The notes under the pieces are model-generated. The model did no database searches, was not told where the DNA came from, and saw nothing but the letters and a program-made list of their open reading frames with translations. Positions 43,259-49,937 of a DNA stretch of 64,000 nt are shown here, piece by piece (position 1 is the first letter of the stretch; each line of letters opens with the position of its first letter). A program made the position numbers and the translations under genes. Source of the DNA: Amycolatopsis sp. A133 (GTDB lineage: Bacteria; Actinomycetota; Actinomycetes; Mycobacteriales; Pseudonocardiaceae); assembly GCF_031082405.1 (NCBI RefSeq), contig NZ_JAVHJU010000057.1, positions 62,001-126,000 on the forward strand. The letters are read 5' to 3'.

Positions 43259-44074
43259 TCAGCAGGTCTTGCGGACGTATCCGCTCGTCCCCTGGGGCAC
43301 CACGTACAGGTCACGCCGGACGATGCTGATCTTGCTCTGCCACCCCGGGCAGGCCTTGCTCATACCCGAAGCGGTGTACTCGACGTCGACGACCCGGTTG
43401 TTGAAGGGACCGGCGTAATCGGCGCACTCCTCGTATTCACCGCATTCTTCGGTGACGGCGAAGTCCAGGCCGTTGGCGACCCGGTTGCCGGCCAGTTCCG
43501 GGGTGTTCTTCTGGGCGATGGCGAGGTTCTTGCCGTGGGCGCGGGCCGACAGGAGCTTGATGTACTCCTGCGCGTGCGTGGTGGTGAGCAGGTTCTTGGA
43601 CCGGCTGTAACTGTCGTAGTTGTCCGGCTCGATCGCCTGGTACCCCTTCGAAGCGCACGTGTCGATCCAGCTGCCGACCTTGGCCGCCACCCGGGTGCGT
43701 TTGTCGGCGGTGCGCAGGTCGAGCAGGGTTTCCTTCCAGTCCGGGTCGACCACCTTGTTGCCGTTCGCATCGCGCAGCAGCAGGTCGCCCGGCCAGTCGC
43801 CGTCCTGGCCTTCCTGCGCCTGGAAAGCATTGAGGTAGCAGATGTTGTACTTGCCGCTCGCCGGGGCCGCGGAGACGTCGCGGCTGACGATCTGCACCCC
43901 CGACGGCGGGGTGTAGGCGCCGCCGATCTGGTAGTCGAACCCGGCGGCCTGCGGCGGCAGGGTGACCGCGGCCGAGGCCGGTGCGGCGACCGCGGCGAGT
44001 GTGCCGACGGCGAGCGCGCCCGCCGCCGTCAAGGAAGCGAATCGGTTGCCGTGGACGGGGAGGGAACGCTTCAT
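43259..44074 (-). CDS. Secreted GH114 endo-alpha-1,4-polygalactosaminidase
   Basis: 271 residues with a signal peptide (AVGTLAAVAAPASAAV). The mature part has the GH114 barrel pattern: FDYQIGGAYTPPSGVQIVSR, NICYLNAFQA, a GSWIDTCASKGYQAIEPDNYD stretch containing the catalytic acid residues, and VTEECGEY. Family members cleave alpha-1,4-linked galactosamine polymers: fungal galactosaminogalactan (as in Aspergillus Ega3) and bacterial Pel. It is in the same direction as, and downstream of, the deoR gene, with the 27-bp DeoR-type element 67 bases upstream of its ATG. It is the extracellular entry step of the proposed pathway. Confidence 0.88.
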   Translation of the reverse strand: MKRSLPVHGNRFASLTAAGALAVGTLAAVAAPASAAVTLPPQAAGFDYQIGGAYTPPSGVQIVSRDVSAAPASGKYNICYLNAFQAQEGQDGDWPGDLLLRDANGNKVVDPDWKETLLDLRTADKRTRVAAKVGSWIDTCASKGYQAIEPDNYDSYSRSKNLLTTTHAQEYIKLLSARAHGKNLAIAQKNTPELAGNRVANGLDFAVTEECGEYEECADYAGPFNNRVVDVEYTASGMSKACPGWQSKISIVRRDLYVVPQGTSGYVRKTC

Positions 44075-44140
44075 CCGGACTCCAGCATCGTCGGGGCTGT
44101 TGTCGGCGAAAGGTAGGCAGCCCGGCCACCGCGGTCAATC

Positions 44141-44167
44141 AAACGCGCATTCGTGATGAGCGTTTCA
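44141..44167. promoter_or_regulatory. DeoR-type operator upstream of the GH114 gene
   Basis: 27 bases that, read on the minus strand, start GAAACGCTCA, then six variable bases (TCACGA), then ATGCGCGTTTG. The element at 44995-45021 has the same two blocks and spacing, differing only in the spacer and one base of the second block. Together the blocks form an imperfect dyad GAAACGC / GCGnTTTG. The site overlaps the last codon of the deoR gene and lies 67 bases from the GH114 start. DeoR is the likely binder. Confidence 0.75.
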
Positions 44168-44971
44168 GCGGTCCTCGGCGGAGCCGGCCTCGACGACGGT
44201 GACCCGGACCCCGGCCCGGCGGATCGCCGCGACCGGGCCGGGTGCGGCGGAGGAGTCGGTGATGACCTCGTGCACGTCCTGGATGTCACCCATGCGGGCG
44301 AGGGTGCTCCGCCCGAGCTTGCTGCCGTCGGCCAGCACGACCACCCGCTGGGCGCGGCCGAGCATGGCGCGGTTGGTCCTGGCCTCGTTCTCGTCGTGCG
44401 TGGTGATGCCCGCCGCCGCGTCGATGCCGTCCACGCCGACGAACGCCGTGCCGATGCTGATCGAGGCCAGCACGTGCTCGGCCCAGGGGCCGACCAGCTC
44501 GTAGGACTGGGGCCGGGCGACACCGCCGACGACGACCAGTTTCAGCCGGGGGTGCAGGGCCAGGTCCATCGCGATGTTCAACGCGTTCGTGACCACCGTC
44601 AGATCCGCCCGGCCCGGCAGTTCCCTGGCGAGTTCGCTCGTGGTGGAGCCGCCGGTCAGGGCGATCACGTGCTTGCCGGTCGGCAACGTGCGGATCGCCG
44701 CGTGCACGATGGCGCGTTTGGCGTCCCGCGAACGGCCTTCCCGGTAGGGCGGCGGCACCTCATTCGTGCGCCCCCGGGGCCGCGCGCCGCCGTGGGTGCG
44801 GGTCAGCAGCCGCTGTTCCTCCAATTTGGCCAGATCGCGCCGCAGCGTGGCGGAGGAGACGCCGAACCGGGCGCTGAGCTCGCCCACCTGCAGCGAGCCG
44901 GTGTCCGCGAGCACCCGCAACAGCTCCGAGAGCCGTTCGGCCCGGGTGGTGCGCCGTTTCCGCGTGGACAT
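44165..44971 (-). CDS. DeoR/AgaR-family regulator
   Basis: 268 residues. The N-terminal winged helix (LQVGELSARFGVSSATLRRDL, then LTRTHGGARP) is characteristic of DeoR regulators. The C-terminal sugar-phosphate-binding domain contains LTGGSTTSELARELPG and FVGVDGIDAAAGITTHDENE. AgaR in other bacteria represses galactosamine genes and responds to a sugar phosphate. This gene lies between GH114 and the divergent agaS operon, with a matching operator on each side (44141 and 44995). It probably represses all three units, including itself. Confidence 0.9.
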   Translation of the reverse strand: MSTRKRRTTRAERLSELLRVLADTGSLQVGELSARFGVSSATLRRDLAKLEEQRLLTRTHGGARPRGRTNEVPPPYREGRSRDAKRAIVHAAIRTLPTGKHVIALTGGSTTSELARELPGRADLTVVTNALNIAMDLALHPRLKLVVVGGVARPQSYELVGPWAEHVLASISIGTAFVGVDGIDAAAGITTHDENEARTNRAMLGRAQRVVVLADGSKLGRSTLARMGDIQDVHEVITDSSAAPGPVAAIRRAGVRVTVVEAGSAEDR

Positions 44972-44994
44972 GGGCCGAGCCTACGACAGCCGGC

Positions 44995-45021
44995 GAAACG
45001 CTCACTCCGGATGCGCATTTG
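44995..45021. promoter_or_regulatory. DeoR-type operator between deoR and the agaS operon
   Basis: Reads GAAACGCTCA, spacer CTCCGG, then ATGCGCATTTG on the plus strand. Apart from the spacer, it differs from the minus-strand reading of 44141-44167 at one position. It lies 24 bases from the deoR start and 75 bases from the agaS start, so it can control both divergent genes. Confidence 0.75.
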
Positions 45022-45096
45022 GCCGGTGGACCTTGCCCCTCGGGCGGGGAGCGGATGAGTCTCCGGGAGTACGTCCCGGAATCGGAGGCAGCACCT

Positions 45097-46221
45097 ATGC
45101 ACAGCAGCGGGCGGTGGTTCGGCGACAGCCGGACCGCGCGGGAGATCGAGCAGCAGCCCGCCACCTGGATCCGGGTGGCGGAGACCGTGCGGCGGGCCCG
45201 GCCGGACATCGAGCGGCTGATCGGGCCCCCCGATCGGCGGATCGTGCTCACCGGTGCGGGCACCTCGGCGTTCATCGGCCAGGTCGTGGCCCGCGATCTC
45301 GCGCGGCACCTCGGCCGGCCGGTCGAGGCGATCGCGACCACGGAGATCGTCGCCGATCCGCTCGCCGTGGTCGTGGACGACCGGCCGATCGTGCTGGTGT
45401 CCTTCGCCCGCAGTGGCAACAGCCCCGAGTCCGTCGCCGCGGCGGATCTGCTGCACCGGCTGACGCCCGGGCTGCGGCACCTGGTCATCACGTGTGACCC
45501 GGGTGGACAGCTGGCGCGGCGCTGGTCCGGCGACGGGAACGCGGTCGTGGTGACCCTCCCGGACGAGGTCAACGACCGCGGATTCGCGATGACCTCCTCG
45601 TTCACCGGGATGGCGCTGGCGGCCCTGCTCGCCTTCGGCGTGGACGTCGACGTCGAGGCGCTGGCGCGCGCCGGGACGGCTGTGCTCGACGGTGCCGCGG
45701 AGCACGCGTCGGCGATCTCCGGCGCCAAGCCGGCCCGGCTGGTTTTCCTGGGCTCCGGGCCGCTTCGCGGGCTGGCCCGGGAGGCCGCGCTCAAGTGCCT
45801 GGAACTGACCCGGGGCGAGGTGGTCGGCATCGCCGATTCCGCGCTGGGCTTCCGGCACGGACCGAAGTCGGTGCTCGACGAGCGCACCACCGCCGTGGTC
45901 TTCCTCTCCACCGACCCGCACGCGCGGCGGTACGACGTGGACATCGCGCGCGAGCTGGTGCAGTCGCTCGGCGAGGAGCGGGTGGTCGTGGTGGGCGACG
46001 CCCCCGAGTTGGCCGGCGCGCGGATTTGGCCGGTGCTCTCGCCACCCGGCGCGCCTGTGGCCGGGTACGCGTTGCTCGCCGTGATCGCGGCGCAGACCAC
46101 GGCGCTCGCGTGCTCGCTCGCGCTGGGCGTCACCCCGGACAACCCGTTCCCCGAAGGGGAGGTGAACCGCGTCGTGCAGGGCGTGGTCATCCACGACTTC
46201 GTTCCCCCGGAGGTGAGCTGA
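45097..46221 (+). CDS. agaS: AgaS-type galactosamine-6-phosphate deaminase/isomerase (SIS family)
   Basis: 374 residues with two SIS domains: GAGTSAFIGQ and SFARSGNSPES in the first, and FLGSGPLRGLAREAALKCLEL and FRHGPKS in the second. This is the AgaS layout. AgaS converts galactosamine-6-phosphate to tagatose-6-phosphate with loss of ammonia. GGAGG lies eight bases before ATG 45097; an in-frame ATG at 45055 also has a GGGGAG and is the alternative start. First gene of the operon with hexosamine kinase, EamA transporter, PfkB kinase and aldolase. The order of genes matches the order of the pathway. Confidence 0.88.
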   Translation: MHSSGRWFGDSRTAREIEQQPATWIRVAETVRRARPDIERLIGPPDRRIVLTGAGTSAFIGQVVARDLARHLGRPVEAIATTEIVADPLAVVVDDRPIVLVSFARSGNSPESVAAADLLHRLTPGLRHLVITCDPGGQLARRWSGDGNAVVVTLPDEVNDRGFAMTSSFTGMALAALLAFGVDVDVEALARAGTAVLDGAAEHASAISGAKPARLVFLGSGPLRGLAREAALKCLELTRGEVVGIADSALGFRHGPKSVLDERTTAVVFLSTDPHARRYDVDIARELVQSLGEERVVVVGDAPELAGARIWPVLSPPGAPVAGYALLAVIAAQTTALACSLALGVTPDNPFPEGEVNRVVQGVVIHDFVPPEVS

Positions 46222-46222
46222 A

Positions 46223-47179
46223 GTGTTCCTCGGTGTCGACGGCGGGGGGACGAAGACGGCGTTCTGCCTGGTCGATCTCGACGGCCGGGTCGTCGCGGAG
46301 GCCCGGACCGCGAGCGTGTACTACCTGAGCGAAGGCCTGCAGATCGTGGAACCCCTGTTGCGCCAGGGGATCGGTGAAGTCTGCGCGGCCGGGGGCGTTC
46401 AGGTCCCGGACATCAGGTACGCCTTCTTCGGCCTGCCCGCCTACGGGGAGATCAGTGCCGACGTACCGGTGCTCGACGCGATTCCCGCCCGGATCCTCGG
46501 TACGCGGAACTACCGCTGCGGCAACGACATGATCTGCGGCTGGGCCGGGTCGCTGGGGGCGGTCGACGGCATCAACGTCGTCGCCGGCACCGGCTCGATC
46601 GCCTACGGCGAACACGGCGGCAGGCAATGGCGCGGTGGTGGCTGGAGCGAGCTGTTCGGGGACGAAGGTTCCGGCTACTGGGTCGCGATCCAGGGCCTGA
46701 ACGCGTTCAGCCGCATGGTCGACGGACGGCTGCCGGCCGGCCCGCTCGTCGGAGAGATGCGCCAAGCCCTCGGCCTCGCCGCCGACTTCGACGCGATCGA
46801 CGTCGTGGTGAACCGGTGGCACGGCGACCGGGGCCGGATCGCGAGCCTGAGCAAGGTCGTCGTCCGGGCCGCCGACGCCGGCGACCCGGTCGCGACCGGG
46901 GTGCTCCGGGAGGCCGGGCGCGAGCTCGCGCTGCTCGTCGACGTCGGCCGCGTGGCGCTGGAATTCGATGCCGCCCAACGGGTTCCGGTGTCGTACTCCG
47001 GTGGCGTGTTCGGATCGGCGCACGTGCTGTCGTCGTTCCGCGCCGCGCTGTCCCTCGAGTACGACCTCCGTGAGCCGCTGCTGGAACCGCACATCGGTGC
47101 CGCGCTCTACGCGGCGCGCCTGCACGGACACCCGTTGCGGGCCGAGCAAGTCCACCCGGCCGCGTCCCTGCCGCACTGA
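46223..47179 (+). CDS. BadF/BadG-family hexosamine kinase
   Basis: 318 residues of the ASKHA fold. FLGVDGGGTKTAFCLVDLDG is the first phosphate-binding loop, VVAGTGSIAYG the second and FGDEGSGYWVAI is the family's sugar-site region. Related proteins are N-acetylglucosamine or glucosamine kinases. In this operon the expected role is phosphorylation of galactosamine (or GalNAc) at C6 to feed AgaS. It starts at GTG one base after the agaS stop, with GGAGG inside the agaS end. No deacetylase gene is found nearby, so free galactosamine is the more likely substrate. Confidence 0.85.
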   Translation: MFLGVDGGGTKTAFCLVDLDGRVVAEARTASVYYLSEGLQIVEPLLRQGIGEVCAAGGVQVPDIRYAFFGLPAYGEISADVPVLDAIPARILGTRNYRCGNDMICGWAGSLGAVDGINVVAGTGSIAYGEHGGRQWRGGGWSELFGDEGSGYWVAIQGLNAFSRMVDGRLPAGPLVGEMRQALGLAADFDAIDVVVNRWHGDRGRIASLSKVVVRAADAGDPVATGVLREAGRELALLVDVGRVALEFDAAQRVPVSYSGGVFGSAHVLSSFRAALSLEYDLREPLLEPHIGAALYAARLHGHPLRAEQVHPAASLPH

Positions 47180-47188
47180 GGAGCCGAG

Positions 47189-48100
47189 ATGTCGTTCACC
47201 CGCGCGAACAGCTGGATCCCGTACGCGGGACTGCTGGTGGTCTTCTGGGGAGTTTGGGGGGCCTTTTCCAGCCTGCCCACCAAGCTCTACGCCTATCCCG
47301 ATCCGATGGTGTACGTGGTGTGGGCGCTGACCATGCTCGTGCCCGCGTGGGTCTCGCTGCGGGGGAAGAAGTTCGACCGCGGCCGGATCGCCGCCGGGTA
47401 CGGGCTGCTGATCGGGCTCACCGGTGCGGGTGGGCAGCTGCTGCTGTTCAAGGCCCTCACGATCGGACCGGCCTACGTGATCTTCCCGATCGTCGCGCTT
47501 TCGCCCGCGATCACGGTGCTGCTGGCGTTCGGCGCGCTGCGGGAACGGCTCGGCGGGTGGTCGTGGGCCGGTGTGCTGCTCGCGCTCGTCGCCGTCGTCC
47601 TGTTCTCCGTGTCCACCGGAGACGGCGGGGACAGCGGGTGGCTCTACCTGGTGCTGGCCGCGGGCGTCTGCGTGGCGTGGGGCGTCCAGGCGTTCTTCAT
47701 GCGCAAGGCCGCGCTCGCGGGCGTGGACGACGCTTCGACGTTCGGCTGGATGACCATCAGCGGGCTGCTGCTGATCCCGGTCGCCGTGCTGATGATGGGC
47801 GGGCTCCCGCTCGGTTTCCCGTGGCAGGCGCCCGCGCTCACCGCCGGCACCCAGCTGCTCAACGCGGTCGGCGCGCTGTTCCTCGTGATGGCGATGAGCC
47901 GCGGCAAGGCGTCGATCGTGGCGCCGGTGACCAACGCCCTCGCCCCCGTGCTGACCATCGTCCTGTCGCTGCTGGTCTTCGGCGCCGCCCCCACCGGGTT
48001 CCAGATCGCGGGCATCGTGCTGGCCCTGGCCGGCTCGACCCTGATGGTGTACCGCGCGGAAAAGTCCACGGAGCTGGTCCCCGGCAGCGCGGCGTCATGA
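47189..48100 (+). CDS. EamA/DMT-family transporter
   Basis: 303 residues with ten membrane helices in two EamA repeats (VVFWGVWGAFSSLPTK; VAWGVQAFFMRKAALAG). Other family members move sugars, amino acids or nucleotide sugars by proton coupling. It lies between the kinase and PfkB genes and overlaps the latter by ATGA. This suggests an uptake role for galactosamine or a monomer released by GH114. The direction of transport cannot be told from sequence. Confidence 0.87.
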   Translation: MSFTRANSWIPYAGLLVVFWGVWGAFSSLPTKLYAYPDPMVYVVWALTMLVPAWVSLRGKKFDRGRIAAGYGLLIGLTGAGGQLLLFKALTIGPAYVIFPIVALSPAITVLLAFGALRERLGGWSWAGVLLALVAVVLFSVSTGDGGDSGWLYLVLAAGVCVAWGVQAFFMRKAALAGVDDASTFGWMTISGLLLIPVAVLMMGGLPLGFPWQAPALTAGTQLLNAVGALFLVMAMSRGKASIVAPVTNALAPVLTIVLSLLVFGAAPTGFQIAGIVLALAGSTLMVYRAEKSTELVPGSAAS

Positions 48101-49002
48101 CACCGCGGATCGTCACGGTCACCCTCAACCCCGCCGTCGACGTGACCTACCGGGCCGACGTGTTGCACCTCGGCGGGACCACGCGGGTCTCGGACGTCCG
48201 GTCACGGGCCGGCGGCAAGGGCGTCAACGTCGCGGCGGTGGTCCGTCAGCTGGGCGGCGAGAGCCTGGTGCTGGCGCTGACCACGACCCGGGCGCCGGAC
48301 GAGTTCCGGGAGGGGCTGGACCGGCTGGGCCTCGCCCACCGGCTCGTCCCCGCGCTGCCCGCGGTGCGGCGGACCGTGGCGGTGGTGACGCCCGCCGGCG
48401 GGACCACGATGCTGCAGGAGGCCGGCTCCCCGGCTGCCACGGGCGGGGAAGCGGGCATCCTCGACGTTCTGCGCGCCGAGCTGGCGGCCGGCGCCGGCGC
48501 CGTCGTGATCTCCGGGAGCGTGCCGGCGGGGATGGGCGCCGACGTCCCCGCGAAGCTGGCCCGGCTGTGTGTCCGGCACGACGTGCCGGTCATCGCCGAT
48601 GTCTCCGGCGCCGCCCTCCGCGAGGCCGCTCGCAGTGGAGCGGTGCTGATGCCGAACGAAGACGAGCTGACGGAACTGGCCGGGCCCGGTCTGGACCTCG
48701 TGGCCGCGGGAGCCCCGGCGGTGGTCGCCACCTTGGGCCCCGGAGGTGCGACGGCGGTGACTGCCCGGGGCGCCTGGCGCGCCCGTCCCGCCGAAGTCGT
48801 CACCGGCAATTCGGCCGGTGCCGGAGACGCGGGAGCCGCGGCGCTGGCGATGCACCTCGCCGGGTCCGAAGTGGACTGGCCGGTGGCGCTGGCGGACGTG
48901 GTCGCCACGTCGGCCGCCGCGGTGCTGCGGCCGGTGGCCGGCGAGATCGACGTCGCGGCCAGGGACCGGTGGATCCGTGCGGTGAAGGTGGAGGAGATGT
49001 GA
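48097..49002 (+). CDS. PfkB-family tagatose-6-phosphate kinase (LacC-like)
   Basis: 301 residues. The N-terminus TVTLNPAVDVTYRADVLHLG and AGGKGVNVAAVVRQLGG are typical of the LacC/FruK/PfkB group, and GNSAGAGDAGAAALA contains the catalytic Asp. These enzymes phosphorylate tagatose-6-P or fructose-1-P. The operon context (AgaS product upstream, class II aldolase downstream) favours tagatose-6-P to tagatose-1,6-bisphosphate. Its ATG overlaps the EamA stop, and its TGA shares one base with the aldolase ATG. Confidence 0.86.
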   Translation: MTPRIVTVTLNPAVDVTYRADVLHLGGTTRVSDVRSRAGGKGVNVAAVVRQLGGESLVLALTTTRAPDEFREGLDRLGLAHRLVPALPAVRRTVAVVTPAGGTTMLQEAGSPAATGGEAGILDVLRAELAAGAGAVVISGSVPAGMGADVPAKLARLCVRHDVPVIADVSGAALREAARSGAVLMPNEDELTELAGPGLDLVAAGAPAVVATLGPGGATAVTARGAWRARPAEVVTGNSAGAGDAGAAALAMHLAGSEVDWPVALADVVATSAAAVLRPVAGEIDVAARDRWIRAVKVEEM

Positions 49003-49826
49003 TGAACTGGGCCGCCCTGCTGGACGACCTGCGCGCGCAGCGGCGCGCGATCGGGGCGTTCAACGCGATCCTGATCGAGCACGCCGAAGCCGTCGTGGCC
49101 GGCGCGGAGCAAAGCGGATTCCCGGTGGTCCTGCAGATCTCGCAGAACGCCGTCCGCTACCACGGGTCGCTCGCGCCGTTCGCGCTCGCCTGCTCGCGGC
49201 TGGCCGAGACCGCGACCGTGCCCGTCCTGGTCCACCTCGATCACATCGAAGACGAGGAGCTGATCCGGGAGGGCCTCGACCTGGGCATCACGTCGGTCAT
49301 GTTCGACGCCGCCGCGTTGCCCTACGCCGAGAACGTGGCCAGGACGAAAGCCGTCGTCGAACGCTGCCACGCCGCGGGCTGCCGTGTCGAGGCGGAACTC
49401 GGCGAGATCGGCGGCAAGGACGGCGCCCACGCCCCCGGCGTGCGCACGGACCCGGACGAGGCCGCCGAGTTCGTCGCCGCGACCGGTGTGGACTCCCTCG
49501 CGGTGGCGGTCGGCTCGTCGCACGCCATGGCCGACCGCAGCGCGGTGCTCGACGAGGAGCTGATCGCCGCGCTCGCCCGCCGCGTCCCCGTGCCGCTCGT
49601 GCTGCACGGGTCCTCCGGCGTGCCCGACGAGGGACTGCGCGGGGCGGTGGCGAGCGGCATCGTGAAGGTGAACATCGGAACGCGGTTGAACCAGGTGCTC
49701 ACCGAAGCCGTGCGCGCGACGCTCGGGACGCACACGGCGCTCACCGACCCCCGCCGCTACCTGGCCCCCGGCCGGGACGCGGTCCGGGACGAGGTGGCCC
49801 GGCTGCTCACCTTGCTCGCGAAGTGA
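49002..49826 (+). CDS. Class II tagatose-bisphosphate aldolase (GatY/KbaY-like)
   Basis: 274 residues. VHLDHIED near 77-84 contains the catalytic Asp80 and zinc-ligand His81, EAELGEIGG near 131 and LHGSSGVPD near 205 give the other zinc and phosphate contacts, and VKVNIGTRLN is the second phosphate loop. This is the GatY/KbaY/FbaA class, which splits ketose bisphosphates to dihydroxyacetone phosphate and glyceraldehyde 3-phosphate. Last gene of the operon, overlapping PfkB by one base. Completes a route from galactosamine to glycolysis. Confidence 0.88.
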   Translation: MNWAALLDDLRAQRRAIGAFNAILIEHAEAVVAGAEQSGFPVVLQISQNAVRYHGSLAPFALACSRLAETATVPVLVHLDHIEDEELIREGLDLGITSVMFDAAALPYAENVARTKAVVERCHAAGCRVEAELGEIGGKDGAHAPGVRTDPDEAAEFVAATGVDSLAVAVGSSHAMADRSAVLDEELIAALARRVPVPLVLHGSSGVPDEGLRGAVASGIVKVNIGTRLNQVLTEAVRATLGTHTALTDPRRYLAPGRDAVRDEVARLLTLLAK

Positions 49827-49872
49827 GGCGGCTGCGAGGGCCATCCGGGCTTAACAACGCCCGCGCGGACCT

Positions 49873-49895
49873 ATATGTTGTCACCCGCAACATAT
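49873..49895. promoter_or_regulatory. Inverted repeat before the GH65 gene
   Basis: ATATGTTG at 49873-49880 and its exact complement CAACATAT at 49888-49895, separated by seven bases. It is in the AT-richest part of the gap, 43 bases before the GH65 ATG. Form and composition recall GntR-type operators. No GntR gene is present in the window. Confidence 0.55.
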
Positions 49896-49937
49896 TTACG
49901 GCGTCCCCGTGTTCTGCCGCCAGGAGGTGCTGTTCCG

